A stretch of 64,000 bases of DNA from an uncultured Eubacteriales bacterium. Lineage in GTDB: Bacteria; Bacillota; Clostridia; Oscillospirales; CAG-272. Positions 32,105 to 40,654 of this stretch are shown piece by piece. Numbering within the stretch: the stretch's first letter is position 1; every line of letters begins with the position of its first letter. The notes under the pieces were generated by a model that saw only the letters and a list, made by a program, of their open reading frames with translations, searched no databases and had not been told where the DNA came from. The translations under genes and the position numbers were made by a program. Location: assembly GCA_934434925.1 (NCBI GenBank), contig CAKSAC010000009.1, positions 1-64,000 on the forward strand, written 5' to 3'.

Positions 32105-33685
32105 ATGGAACTTCGTTTGCGGGACCTGACCACTGAACAAAAAATCGGTATGCTTCTCACCGGCACCTTTTCGCACGGGCAGGAAGATATTGATTATACC
32201 ATCGGACTCATCCGTGAGCATAAACTCGGCTCGGCCTGGGTCAATCCCTTTGATGCGCGCCGTGATGAACTGATCCGCCGTATCCGGGAGGCGGCAGATT
32301 ACCCTATCCTCATTTGCTGTGATGCCGAAAACGGACACGGGGATTATAAGATTCCGCAGGCTATCTCGCTTGCCCGCACCGGCAGCGACCCTGCCCTTGC
32401 CTATTCTTTCGGCAAGGTAACGGCTGTTCAGCTCCATGCCCTCGGGTACAATGTTATCACCAATCCCGTTTTGGACATGACCGGCAACCATAACTGCCCC
32501 TGCGGTGCAAATACGCGTGTTTTCGGCAATGATAAGGATAAAGTGGCAAATCTCGGGATCGCCATCGGGCGCGGAATGCATGACAGCGGCGTGCTTGTCA
32601 TGGCCAAGCATTATCCCGGCGTCGGAGACATCGGCGTGGATACGCATATGCAGGAAGGGCGGATTGAGGAAACCGCAGAGGAACTGTTGCGTTACCGTCT
32701 CTACCCTTACCTCAAAATGATGGAAGCCGGTGTGCTGGACGCTGCCATGACGGCGCACCTGCTGGTACCGAAGATCGACCCCGATTACCCGGCTTCTCTT
32801 TCCCGGAAGGTTCTCAGCCTGCTCCGCGAACACGGCTTTGACGGTTTCTATATGACCGACGCACTCTCGATGATGGGCGTTGTGTTGAAGTACGGGCGAT
32901 ATGCCTGTAACGGCCTGGCCGCCGCCGCGGGGAACGAATGCGTTCTCTCCTGGGGAATCAGTAACAAGGAAGCCTACGAGGCCCTTCTGGATGCTTACCG
33001 GCGCGGCGTTTTCTCGGACGAACTGCTTGACGCTTCCGTCACCCGGCTCCTTGCGGCACAGCACAAAGCCGCCGTTCTTCATGATGAACGCACCTGTACC
33101 GAAATCACCGAGGAAGATAAAGAGAACTTCCGCCGTATCAACGAGGACTGCATCTGCCGGATTGTCAACCGGGGCGTTTCTCCCGCCGTGGATAAGAACG
33201 GCCGCCATCTCTTTGTGGTGCTGACCGACAATGACTATGACCCGATCGCGCAGGAGGACGCGCCGATCAGCGAATTTGACTGGTACCTGCCGCAACGGAT
33301 TAAGGAAAAGATTCTTGCAACGTATCCGAACTCCGAAGTCTACCTGCTCCGTTACTTTCCTTCGGCATCGGACAGCTCCATTCTCTTCAATAAGCAAATT
33401 GCGTTTGACGATGTCATCTATGTTACTTACTGGAGAACCAGCGCGTATCTCGGCCGCGAATGTCTTTCCAGCCGGGTGATCGGTGTGATGGAAGCCTTAC
33501 AGACCACAAACCGGATTGCGGCGGTTCTCCACTTCGGCAATCCCTACCTGATGGAAGAAATCCCGCATGTTGACCGGCTTCTCCTCGGTTGCTGTTCCGC
33601 ACAGTGCATCAACCACGCTTTTGACGTCCTTTCCGGAGATGCCGAAGCGCGCGGCACGGAACATTATAAACTGCACCTGAAATAA
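32105..33685 (+). CDS. Glycoside hydrolase family 3, NagZ-like
   Basis: 526 residues, with AAGGAG before the ATG and no signal peptide, so cytoplasmic. The (beta/alpha)8 domain (about 1-330) has KHYPGVGDIGVDTH, the counterpart of the NagZ loop KHFPGHGDT..DSH that carries the Asp-His acid/base pair, and the nucleophile region GFYMTDALSM. A C-terminal alpha/beta domain (about 350-526) follows. The likely role is cutting N-acetylglucosamine from muropeptides during wall recycling. Exact substrate is not certain, since the histidine after GHG is replaced (PGVGD). Confidence 0.85.
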   Translation: MELRLRDLTTEQKIGMLLTGTFSHGQEDIDYTIGLIREHKLGSAWVNPFDARRDELIRRIREAADYPILICCDAENGHGDYKIPQAISLARTGSDPALAYSFGKVTAVQLHALGYNVITNPVLDMTGNHNCPCGANTRVFGNDKDKVANLGIAIGRGMHDSGVLVMAKHYPGVGDIGVDTHMQEGRIEETAEELLRYRLYPYLKMMEAGVLDAAMTAHLLVPKIDPDYPASLSRKVLSLLREHGFDGFYMTDALSMMGVVLKYGRYACNGLAAAAGNECVLSWGISNKEAYEALLDAYRRGVFSDELLDASVTRLLAAQHKAAVLHDERTCTEITEEDKENFRRINEDCICRIVNRGVSPAVDKNGRHLFVVLTDNDYDPIAQEDAPISEFDWYLPQRIKEKILATYPNSEVYLLRYFPSASDSSILFNKQIAFDDVIYVTYWRTSAYLGRECLSSRVIGVMEALQTTNRIAAVLHFGNPYLMEEIPHVDRLLLGCCSAQCINHAFDVLSGDAEARGTEHYKLHLK

Positions 33686-33761
33686 GCCGGAAAACCCGAC
33701 GCAGGCCGGAGAACCCGACGCGGGCCGAAAAATCCGACGCGAGTCGAAAAACCCGACATAA
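33686..33761. repeat. Four tandem 19-base repeats just after the GH3 stop codon
   Basis: Units begin at 33686, 33705, 33724 and 33743 (GCCGGAAAACCCGACGCAG type) with a few changes each. The array starts with the first base after the stop codon. Confidence 0.9.
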
Positions 33762-33822
33762 ACCCCGGGAACGTTCGCGCAATTCTCTTTGCGATGTAAA
33801 TATTTCTTTACTTTACAGATTC

Positions 33823-33851
33823 AAAAAAGCGGCATCTGATGCCGCTTTTTT
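33823..33851. terminator. Bidirectional terminator between GH3 and serS
   Basis: AAAAAAGCGGCAT / ATGCCGCTTTTTT with a CTG loop. It serves both converging genes. Confidence 0.93.
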
Positions 33852-33883
33852 ATGGTGTTTTTCTTTTATCGGTTCGATATATT

Positions 33884-35170
33884 TTATTTTTTGGGAACGA
33901 TTTTTTCTTTCCCGCCCATATAGGGGCGCAGGGCGACAGGGATCGACACCGTGCCGTCCTTTTGCAGGTTGTTCTCCAAGAACGCAATCAACATCCGGGG
34001 CGGAGCCACAACGGTATTGTTCAGTGTATGCGCGAGGTATTTTCCTTCCTTGCCGTTCACGCGGATGCGCAGGCGACGGGCTTGTGCGTCACCGAGATTG
34101 GAACAACTGCCCACCTCGAAATACTTTTTCTGCCGCGGAGACCAGGCTTCTACATCAAGCGACTTGACCTTTAAGTCGGCCAAATCCCCGGAACAGCATT
34201 CCAACGTACGTACGGGAACGTCAAGCGAACGGAAAAGATCAACCGTATTCTGCCAGAGTTTGTCAAACCACATTTTGCTGTCTTCGGGTTTACAGACCAC
34301 GATCATTTCCTGTTTTTCAAACTGGTGGATGCGGTAAACGCCGCGCTCTTCCAGCCCGTGCGCGCCCTTCTCCTTGCGGAAGCAGGGGGAATAACTGGTC
34401 AACGTATAGGGAAGTTTTTCTTCCGGGATAATCTGATCGATGAATTTCCCGATCATGGAATGTTCGCTGGTACCGATCAGGTAGAGGTCTTCCCCTTCGA
34501 TCTTGTACATCATGGCGCTCATTTCGGCAAAACTCATGACCCCCGTCACCACATCGCTGCGGATCATGAAGGGGGGTACGCAATAGGTGAAACCACGGTC
34601 AATCATAAAATCGCGGGCATAAGAGAGAACGGCGGAATGCAGGCGTGCAATATCCCCCATGAGATAATAAAATCCGTTTCCGGCCACGCGGTGCGCGCTG
34701 TCCAGGTCAATCCCCTCGAAAGTCTCCATAATATCGGTGTGATAGGGAATCGGGAAATCGGGTACGACCGGTTCTCCGTACCGCCGGACCTCCCGGTTTT
34801 CACGATCGTCACGCCCGATCGGAACGCTGGGATCGATTATGTTCGGCAGGGTCAGCATGATCTTCCGGATGGCCGCGTCAAGTTCTGTCTCGCGGGCTTC
34901 GTCGGCGGCCAGTTTTTCGGCTTCTTTTGTGACTTCGCGTTTGACTGCTTCCGCCTCCTCGCGCTTTCCCTGCCCCATCAACGCCCCGATGCTTTTTGAG
35001 AGTTTGTTGCGGTTGGCGCGCAGGGCATCCGCCTCCTGCTGACAGGCGCGCTTCTCTGCGTCAAGCGCGATGACTTCATCCACCAACGGGAGTTTTTCAT
35101 CCTGGAACTTCTTCCGGATATTTTCCTTGACCGCTTCCGGATTTTCTCTGACGAACCGTAAATCCAACAT
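33884..35170 (-). CDS. serS: Seryl-tRNA synthetase
   Basis: 428 residues from ATG 35170, which follows GGAGGATAAAA. It begins MLDLRFVRENPEAVKEN, with the N-terminal coiled-coil tRNA-binding arm (about 30-110) and the class II catalytic core (motif 2 around SPCFRKEKGAHGLEERGVYR, and motif 3 with NNTVVAPPRMLIAFLENN near the C-terminus). It charges tRNA-Ser. The T-box leader upstream is its expected regulator. Confidence 0.95.
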   Translation of the reverse strand: MLDLRFVRENPEAVKENIRKKFQDEKLPLVDEVIALDAEKRACQQEADALRANRNKLSKSIGALMGQGKREEAEAVKREVTKEAEKLAADEARETELDAAIRKIMLTLPNIIDPSVPIGRDDRENREVRRYGEPVVPDFPIPYHTDIMETFEGIDLDSAHRVAGNGFYYLMGDIARLHSAVLSYARDFMIDRGFTYCVPPFMIRSDVVTGVMSFAEMSAMMYKIEGEDLYLIGTSEHSMIGKFIDQIIPEEKLPYTLTSYSPCFRKEKGAHGLEERGVYRIHQFEKQEMIVVCKPEDSKMWFDKLWQNTVDLFRSLDVPVRTLECCSGDLADLKVKSLDVEAWSPRQKKYFEVGSCSNLGDAQARRLRIRVNGKEGKYLAHTLNNTVVAPPRMLIAFLENNLQKDGTVSIPVALRPYMGGKEKIVPKK

Positions 35171-35202
35171 TTTTTTATCCTCCGAAATATAAAATACGAA
35201 AC

Positions 35203-35410
35203 AAAAAAGGAGCCTCCATGGGACGAAGAAGCTCCGCGTTGCCACCCAAATTGACGGGGATTTCCCGCCCACTCTCTGCGCTGTCAAGGGCGCTCCCTCC
35301 GACTTTCATCGGCGGCTCCGAAAATGGATACACAAACGCGCCGCGCCGGCTCGCACCTCCCGCCGGTTCTCTGTGCCATTGCGTCCGTGATAGTTTTCCT
35401 CATGGCCGTT
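35203..35410 (-). promoter_or_regulatory. T-box leader of serS
   Basis: On the minus strand the T-box sequence GGGTGGCAACGCGGAGC lies at 35231-35247, followed by a terminator hairpin (GGAGC with GCTCC, 35209-35235) and TTTTTT. Upstream, GGTGCGAGCCGG and a helix formed by GAAAA (35394-35398) and TTTTC (35320-35324) fit Stem I. The bases just inside that helix read TATCCA, so UCC (35326-35328), a serine codon, is the probable specifier. It reads through when uncharged tRNA-Ser is bound. Confidence 0.88.
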
Positions 35411-35537
35411 ATATACCGAAAATGCAAAGAAACCTGCCGTTGTCGGCGTTTACCGTTTCCCGCGTTTGCTCTGCCCGCGTGCCTTTTCTGTCGGAATCGT
35501 TGCCGGAAAGCTCCCGCAAGCAGGTTTTCTTGCTTAC

Positions 35538-35565
35538 ATTATATCATTTTTTTATAAATTTGCAA
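35538..35565 (-). promoter_or_regulatory. Promoter of the serS T-box transcript
   Basis: Minus strand TTGCAA (35560-35565), 16 bases, TATAAT (35538-35543). It leaves about 120 bases before Stem I. Confidence 0.7.
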
Positions 35566-35591
35566 GAGTTTTTTCGGTTTTTGCAAAAATT

Positions 35592-36308
35592 TCAGTTCTC
35601 CACCCGGCAGGAAAACATCAATTCGCCGTCCGCACGTTGCCCGTCTGCCGAAAAACCCTTCTCCGACCGGAGGCAAAAAAGCGTGAGCGGCGTGTCCGCC
35701 AGCACCTCCCGGTGATATTCGATCTCGAAACAACGTACCGCTTCTTCTCTCTGCGGGACATAGGCGTTCATGACATAGTCGGCATAACGGATATTGTTGA
35801 CATGGCCGTTATCGTCCAAATCCGAAAAGCCCGGTATGACCGAAAAAGACTTCTCCGGCTCCGCAACGCGCGCAAGACGTGAAAATCCGTCCGGGAAATT
35901 GCGTTCCGCGATATGCTCCATCGGCGGATACAGATCGGCCACCGCGACAATGCGACGGCGTACCGTATGCAAAAGTACCCACTCGGAACTCCCCCGCACC
36001 AGCACTTTCCCTTCGGCGGACAAAATGCGGTATTCGCGGATAAAGGTCAGCCGCCCGGGCCGTAGCGGCCAGGTCTCCACGCGGACGCGGGCAAACGGCG
36101 CGCTCTCCCCGCAGACCTCGTAACGGATACGCGTCAGTACCCATATGAGATCACGTCCGAGCATGGCCGCGCGACCGACCCCGAGAAGCGTTGCGTGCTC
36201 TCCGGCCACATTCTGAAAAAGATCCAGGATCGAAGAAGGGCGCAGGCGGTCGTAACAATCAAAGTCCGAGGTGCGGAGACTGAATTCTTTCGTAAAGCGT
36301 TCGTTCAT
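35592..36308 (-). CDS. Acyl-ACP thioesterase
   Basis: 238 residues forming two hot-dog domains. The second contains the FSDLDDNGHVNNIRYADYV block, which carries the catalytic Asn/His positions of the FatA/bacterial acyl-ACP thioesterase family. The first has FDCYDRLRPSSILDLFQNVAGEHA. It frees fatty acids from ACP, for which the window also has fakA/fakB to recapture them. It starts 24 bases after the MATE gene on the same strand, so the two are probably co-transcribed. Confidence 0.87.
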   Translation of the reverse strand: MNERFTKEFSLRTSDFDCYDRLRPSSILDLFQNVAGEHATLLGVGRAAMLGRDLIWVLTRIRYEVCGESAPFARVRVETWPLRPGRLTFIREYRILSAEGKVLVRGSSEWVLLHTVRRRIVAVADLYPPMEHIAERNFPDGFSRLARVAEPEKSFSVIPGFSDLDDNGHVNNIRYADYVMNAYVPQREEAVRCFEIEYHREVLADTPLTLFCLRSEKGFSADGQRADGELMFSCRVEN

Positions 36309-36332
36309 GGTTTTTCCTTCTATATGCGCCGG

Positions 36333-37664
36333 TCACATATACCGGTATTTTTTCCGCTTGCCGAGCAAAAAACCACTCGACAGCACAAAGGCGAAAACCT
36401 CCGCCACGGCTACCGCGCCGAAAACGGCGTCCGCGCCGAAGAGAAGCGGCAGGAGCATGATTGCCGTTGACTGAAAGAGCAGTGTGCGCAAAAAAGAAAT
36501 GATGGCCGAAACGCCGCCGTTGTTCAGCGCCGTGAAAAATCCCGATGCGAAAATATTGAATCCGGCCAGCAGGAAAAAGAGCGCAAACAGACGCATGGCA
36601 CGCACGGTCAGCGCAAGCAGGCCTTCATCATATCCGACAAAGACGGCGGCCAGCGGTTCGGCCAGAATCCACGCCAGCACGGAAAGGACAATCCCGAGCC
36701 CCAACATCAGGCGGACGCTCTTGTGCAGAATGTTTTTCAGCTCTTCCGTATTCTCCGCTCCGTAATGATAGGACACAATCGGCGCTGTTCCGATCGTATA
36801 TCCGATAAAGATAGCGATAAAGATAAAGTTCACATACATGAGAACCCCGTAAGCGGCCACGCCGTCTTCGGCGAACAGACGGAGCAACTGGAAATTATAC
36901 AGCATCCCGACGATCGAAGAGGAAACGTTGCTCATCAGTTCCGAAGAGCCGTTCCCGCAGGCCGCTAAAATCGGGGCGGCGCGCAAGCGGGTAAAACCGA
37001 GGCGAAGCAGGCTGGAGTTTTGGCGGGAAAAATAGAAGAGAGGCAGAATGCCGCCAATACACTGGCCGATACCGGTCGCGACCGCCGCTCCGGCAAGCCC
37101 CCAGCCGAACCCGGCAATAAAAACGGCATCCAGCACGATGTTGGTGCATCCGGCCGCCACCGTAAACGCCAGGCCGAGACGCGGCTTTTCCGCCGCCGTC
37201 AGGAAACTGTGAAAAACGCTCTGGAGCATGAAAGCCGGACTGAAAGCCACCCAGATACGGCCGTACAGCACACAGTCGTCCAGCATCTGCGGGGTCGCGC
37301 CGAGCAGGATAGAGACCGGGCGCATGACGAGAAGGCCGAACACCGCCAGCACCACGCCGAAAAGGAGCGTGAAAAGAACCAGCATGGAAAAATACCGGTT
37401 GGCTGTCTCATGATTGCCTCTCCCCAGCTCCTTGGCGACAAGCGCCGCCCCGCCGGTACCGATCATGAACCCCATTCCGCCGAGGATCATCATGAAAGGC
37501 ATCACGAGATTCAAAGCGGCAAAAGGAACCTTCCCGACGTGGTTGGAAACGAAAAAGCCGTCTACCACCCCGTAAATTGAGATGAAAACCATCATGATGA
37601 TCGTCGGAGCAACAAAACGCAATAATTTGGCATAGGTAAAATGGTCAGATAAACGAATTCTCAT
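36333..37664 (-). CDS. MATE-family multidrug/Na+ efflux transporter
   Basis: 443 residues from ATG 37664, after TTGAGGT; the frame extends upstream to 37730 without a start signal. Twelve hydrophobic helices in two halves, with FVAPTIIMMVFISIYGVVDGFF at the start and MIGTGGAALVAKELGRGN, are typical of the NorM/DinF-type MATE family, probably of the clostridial group. Substrate is not deducible. Confidence 0.9.
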   Translation of the reverse strand: MRIRLSDHFTYAKLLRFVAPTIIMMVFISIYGVVDGFFVSNHVGKVPFAALNLVMPFMMILGGMGFMIGTGGAALVAKELGRGNHETANRYFSMLVLFTLLFGVVLAVFGLLVMRPVSILLGATPQMLDDCVLYGRIWVAFSPAFMLQSVFHSFLTAAEKPRLGLAFTVAAGCTNIVLDAVFIAGFGWGLAGAAVATGIGQCIGGILPLFYFSRQNSSLLRLGFTRLRAAPILAACGNGSSELMSNVSSSIVGMLYNFQLLRLFAEDGVAAYGVLMYVNFIFIAIFIGYTIGTAPIVSYHYGAENTEELKNILHKSVRLMLGLGIVLSVLAWILAEPLAAVFVGYDEGLLALTVRAMRLFALFFLLAGFNIFASGFFTALNNGGVSAIISFLRTLLFQSTAIMLLPLLFGADAVFGAVAVAEVFAFVLSSGFLLGKRKKYRYM

Positions 37665-37690
37665 AGATACCTCAACAGGCGAACTTTCAT

Positions 37691-37718
37691 ATGATACGCA
37701 GAAATCTCTCCCCGGCAA
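37691..37718 (-). promoter_or_regulatory. Possible promoter of the MATE-thioesterase operon
   Basis: Minus strand TTGCCG (37713-37718), 16 bases, TATCAT (37691-37696). The match is moderate. Confidence 0.45.
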
Positions 37719-37813
37719 CCTTCGCACCATCCGCCGGCGGCACCGAAAGAGTCAAAAAGAGTGGCCGGCGAGCGGAAAACCCGGAAGAAAGGGGCGCGGA
37801 TTCCGGCGCGGCG

Positions 37814-37881
37814 CGGAGTGATAAAGAGGGCGAAGCGCAGAGTGATAAAGAGGGCGAAGTGCGGAGTGATAAAGAGGGTGC
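37814..37881. repeat. Three tandem 24-base repeats
   Basis: Units start at 37814, 37838 and 37862 (CGGAGTGATAAAGAGGGCG type). They lie about 10 bases past the stop codon of the minus-strand hydrolase gene at 37892. Confidence 0.88.
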
Positions 37882-37891
37882 GGGAAAAAAG

Positions 37892-39211
37892 TCAACGGCA
37901 GGGGATGTATCCCGTGCCGGATTGCAACTCCCCGTACCCGGGGAGCGTGAAAAGAATGTTGATATAATATCCGGCGGCTTCGTCCGGAATGCGGCCGCGC
38001 ACTTCTCCCGTGGCGGCATCCGCAAAAACCGCGTCGTCACAGGTCTGCCAGACCTGGTCCAGGAAGGGATAGGCACCGAATCCGAATTTGTCATGCACGC
38101 TGTACGTCATCGGCTCGGTGATATAAAAGACACGGGCGCGGACATTGGTGGCCTCTGCGGGAATTTCGGCATGGCATAAGACCTCTCTTCCCTGAGGCCA
38201 GTCGCGGAATGTGACAAAACCGGGCGCGCCCGGGCGGTTGATTGCGTAATCGGCAAAAGCCCTGCAAAGCGCCTGTTTGGAAAACGCGGAGGTATGACTG
38301 TGCGACCAGCTCCCGAGCATGGCCAGTGCGTTCCGCGGATTGGATGCGGTGTGCGCGGCCGATTTCGTATAGGAATCGACGCTGAAATTGTTATCGTCGT
38401 TATACGCCAGCCAAAAAATCGGCATGCCGGCCCGGTCAAGACGATCCTCAGCCGCCCAGAGCGCGCGGACATACGGATCCGAAAAATCGGCAAAACCCGA
38501 CAGTGCGCCGCATTCATATGCCGTACCGTAAATCGGAATGGCAAAAGCGAACCGCGGATCGTATCCGATGGCCAGTGAGGTCGTCACTCCGCCCCACGAA
38601 ATGCCGCAAATGCCGATCTTGTCGGCTTGCACACGTGCGTCGGCGCGCAAGAGGTTGCCGGCCAGAATCACCTGCCCGATACCATGATACGCCCAATGCG
38701 TTTCGATGGGAGCATATGCGGTGTAAAAAACGCGGTCGGGGGAAGAAATATACCCTTCCTCGGCAAACTCGGGAGTCAGCCCGTAGGTATACATTTCCCC
38801 GGAGCCTTCCCGATAGCCGGCATTCACCGTAACGGGGAAATATCCGGTCGTCTCCATGGCGACTGCGGCATAGCCGCAGTCATTCCAGAGTTTCACCCAC
38901 GGCAAAAACGGATGCCCGCCTCCCCCATGCACCAGCAAAACAGCCGGAACCGGCGAATCGGCAGAGGCTCCGTCCGGAAAACCGACATATGCAAAAACCT
39001 TGGTCTTGTGGCCGAGGTACGGCATTCCGTCATACGTCACGGCGCGGATATGGGCATATTCCGGCAGGGTCGGCCGATAGGCGGTCGTTTCGCGGGCAAA
39101 GACCGGCGTTTTCATCGCTGTTTCCATGGCCGCTTCGATTTCTTTCTTTTGTTTTGCGATGATGGAAGCGTCCGGACAAACGCCCGTTATCTTCTCTGCG
39201 TTCCGATCCAT
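37892..39211 (-). CDS. Alpha/beta hydrolase, acetylxylan-esterase-like
   Basis: 439 residues from ATG 39211, with GGAGGAGAC upstream. The fold shows the oxyanion region LLVHGGGGHP, the nucleophile elbow GICGISWGGVTTS (serine at about residue 205) and a later His in WSHSHTSAF. It resembles the large acetylxylan esterase/dienelactone hydrolase group of gut Clostridia. No signal peptide, so it probably acts on imported deacylation substrates. The last 60 residues are an extra beta-rich segment. Confidence 0.78.
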   Translation of the reverse strand: MDRNAEKITGVCPDASIIAKQKKEIEAAMETAMKTPVFARETTAYRPTLPEYAHIRAVTYDGMPYLGHKTKVFAYVGFPDGASADSPVPAVLLVHGGGGHPFLPWVKLWNDCGYAAVAMETTGYFPVTVNAGYREGSGEMYTYGLTPEFAEEGYISSPDRVFYTAYAPIETHWAYHGIGQVILAGNLLRADARVQADKIGICGISWGGVTTSLAIGYDPRFAFAIPIYGTAYECGALSGFADFSDPYVRALWAAEDRLDRAGMPIFWLAYNDDNNFSVDSYTKSAAHTASNPRNALAMLGSWSHSHTSAFSKQALCRAFADYAINRPGAPGFVTFRDWPQGREVLCHAEIPAEATNVRARVFYITEPMTYSVHDKFGFGAYPFLDQVWQTCDDAVFADAATGEVRGRIPDEAAGYYINILFTLPGYGELQSGTGYIPCR

Positions 39212-39249
39212 ACGGTCTCCTCCGTTTCATCATTCCGGCAATCGGTTCC

Positions 39250-39278
39250 AGTGTAACATATTCAAACGAAAAAAGCAA
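39250..39278 (-). promoter_or_regulatory. Promoter of the hydrolase gene
   Basis: Minus strand TTGCTT (39273-39278), 17 bases, TACACT (39250-39255). Confidence 0.6.
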
Positions 39279-39283
39279 GTGAA

Positions 39284-39319
39284 AAAAAAGAAAAACCGCC
39301 GAATGTTTTCCGACGGTTT
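39284..39319 (-). terminator. Terminator of the DUF4430-ECF operon
   Basis: Minus strand AAACCGTCG / CGGCGGTTT (39311-39319 and 39293-39301, one G-U pair), then TTCTTTTTTT. Confidence 0.85.
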
Positions 39320-39336
39320 GTAAAGGAAACTTTACG

Positions 39337-39864
39337 TCAGCACCGGTTTTCCAGCTTGCGTAGTAAAAGAGTAAACGGAAGTACCAACGTGCCGAAGACG
39401 GTATTGGATACCGCATGGATCAGATCAAAGGTCAGCCCTGCGGCAATCCAGGCAAGCATTGCCTGCCAGTCCAATCCGAAAAGCAGTGCCTGCGCCGGGG
39501 CATAGAGCGCTCCGAAGAGAAGCCCGTGCAGGCCGCAAAGAATCGGATAGACCACCGCGCACGCTCCTTGCGGCAAACGGCGCGGCAGTGCAAGAAATGC
39601 GAAGAAGAGCGGGAGAAAAATATAAAGATAGGGCAACCACCAGAGTGAAAAGCCGTGGAACAGCCCGTCCAGAAAGACATAAATATAAATCGGAATCAGC
39701 GCCCGCCAGCGGTACACCACCGTCAGCGTTCCGATAAAAAGGGCGAGCAAGTGGATATTCGGCAAAATCTCCATGAGATACTTCGTACCGAACATCAGCG
39801 CGCCAAACATTGCAAACACGGCCGTATCCCGCACACGGCGGCGGGTCTTTTCATAGGATCCCAT
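39337..39864 (-). CDS. ECF transporter S component, probable cobalamin specificity
   Basis: 175 residues and about six helices. The N-terminal RDTAVFAMFGALMFGTKYLME corresponds to the conserved helix 1 region of ECF S components, which often carry an AxxxA-type contact motif. Known: S components need a shared EcfA/A'/T module encoded elsewhere. It is downstream of a DUF4430 lipoprotein gene with a probable B12 riboswitch in front. This pairing points to a B12 or precursor S component of the CblT-like type; the sequence itself does not fix the substrate. Confidence 0.77.
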   Translation of the reverse strand: MGSYEKTRRRVRDTAVFAMFGALMFGTKYLMEILPNIHLLALFIGTLTVVYRWRALIPIYIYVFLDGLFHGFSLWWLPYLYIFLPLFFAFLALPRRLPQGACAVVYPILCGLHGLLFGALYAPAQALLFGLDWQAMLAWIAAGLTFDLIHAVSNTVFGTLVLPFTLLLRKLENRC

Positions 39865-39900
39865 GCATTCTCTCCGGCAAATACAGGAGCGAAAACGGCA

Positions 39901-40326
39901 TTATTTCTGCCGTTTGAACTCGTAAATGTCTCCGGCGGTCACGGGAACCGAGGAAACGCCGACCTGCGCCATTTCTCCGTTCACATAGAAGCCCCACCAA
40001 TATCCGCCGTCAAGGTTGTAATCCGCACGGATACCGTTCACATACGTGACCATCAGGCCGTATTCGGAAGTTTTTCCGTTGGCAAGGTCGATGGCGGTCA
40101 GCGCGTCGGCTACGGTTTTTTCATCGGTACGGAGCGTGACGGTAACGGTCTTTTCTTCTGCCGTTACTTTGACGGTGACAGTCGTTTCTCCCGTGCCAAC
40201 GGTAACGTCGGTCTTGTACCGGGCATTGTCCCAGACACTTTCTCCGCAGGCGGTAAAAGCAAAAAAGACGAATACGAGGAGAAGGAGAGTTGCGAGAATT
40301 CTGTTTTGAGTCTGTGTTTTTTTCAT
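39901..40326 (-). CDS. DUF4430-domain lipoprotein
   Basis: 141 residues from ATG 40326, after GGGAAAGGAATGAA. The signal peptide ends in the lipobox AFTAC (cysteine about residue 26). The mature domain has the DUF4430 features VADALTAIDL, VTYVNGIRADY and GGYWWGFYVNGE. DUF4430 is related to the beta-domain of intrinsic factor/transcobalamin and often sits with B12 transport genes. It probably catches corrinoid outside the membrane and hands it to the S component. The gene is first behind the riboswitch. Confidence 0.88.
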   Translation of the reverse strand: MKKTQTQNRILATLLLLVFVFFAFTACGESVWDNARYKTDVTVGTGETTVTVKVTAEEKTVTVTLRTDEKTVADALTAIDLANGKTSEYGLMVTYVNGIRADYNLDGGYWWGFYVNGEMAQVGVSSVPVTAGDIYEFKRQK

Positions 40327-40383
40327 TTCATTCCTTTCCCGAAGAAAACATATCCCCCACGGGTACGGAACGCACAAAAAAAA

Positions 40384-40550
40384 CGCGCGGCCGTCTCCCA
40401 CTTGCCCGGAGACTGTTTCCCTTCACGAGACGATAAGCATTCCGGCTGATGACCCGCTCCCGGTCAATCACGGCAATGGCTGTTGCCGCGGAACTTCCCC
40501 GCGTTTCCTTATCCCCGGCCCTGGCCGGTTGCACCGTCCTGCGGTGCCGA
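40384..40550 (-). promoter_or_regulatory. Probable cobalamin riboswitch
   Basis: On the minus strand, conserved-looking B12 elements appear in order: GGTGCAACCGG, then AAGGAAACGCGGGGAAG with TTCCGCGG (the AAGGGAA..GGTG..AATCC core), CAACAGCCATTGCCGTGA, CGGGAGC, GTCATCAG, GAAGGGAA, and a last GTGGGAGACGG in the place of the AGCCAGGAGACCTGCC block. A T run (about 40372-40383) follows. Some consensus bases differ, so a covariance-model search is needed. Gene context (DUF4430, ECF S component) supports the call. Confidence 0.7.
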
Positions 40551-40569
40551 ATCGTGTCGTTGCTTCTAT

Positions 40570-40598
40570 ATTATATTGTCTTTTTCCCCCCTTGTCAA
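40570..40598 (-). promoter_or_regulatory. Promoter of the riboswitch-DUF4430-ECF operon
   Basis: Minus strand TTGACA (40593-40598), 17 bases, TATAAT (40570-40575). Confidence 0.88.
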
Positions 40599-40654
40599 GC
40601 AAAAACCGCATAGCCCGGTTTTTCCCCGCATAAAATGGAGCGGAGGTGATGTTT

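Noticed and set aside
32090..33397. Minus-strand open frame opposite the GH3 gene
   Set aside because: Antisense to a clear GH3 enzyme; composition is arginine/valine/histidine-rich as expected of a shadow.
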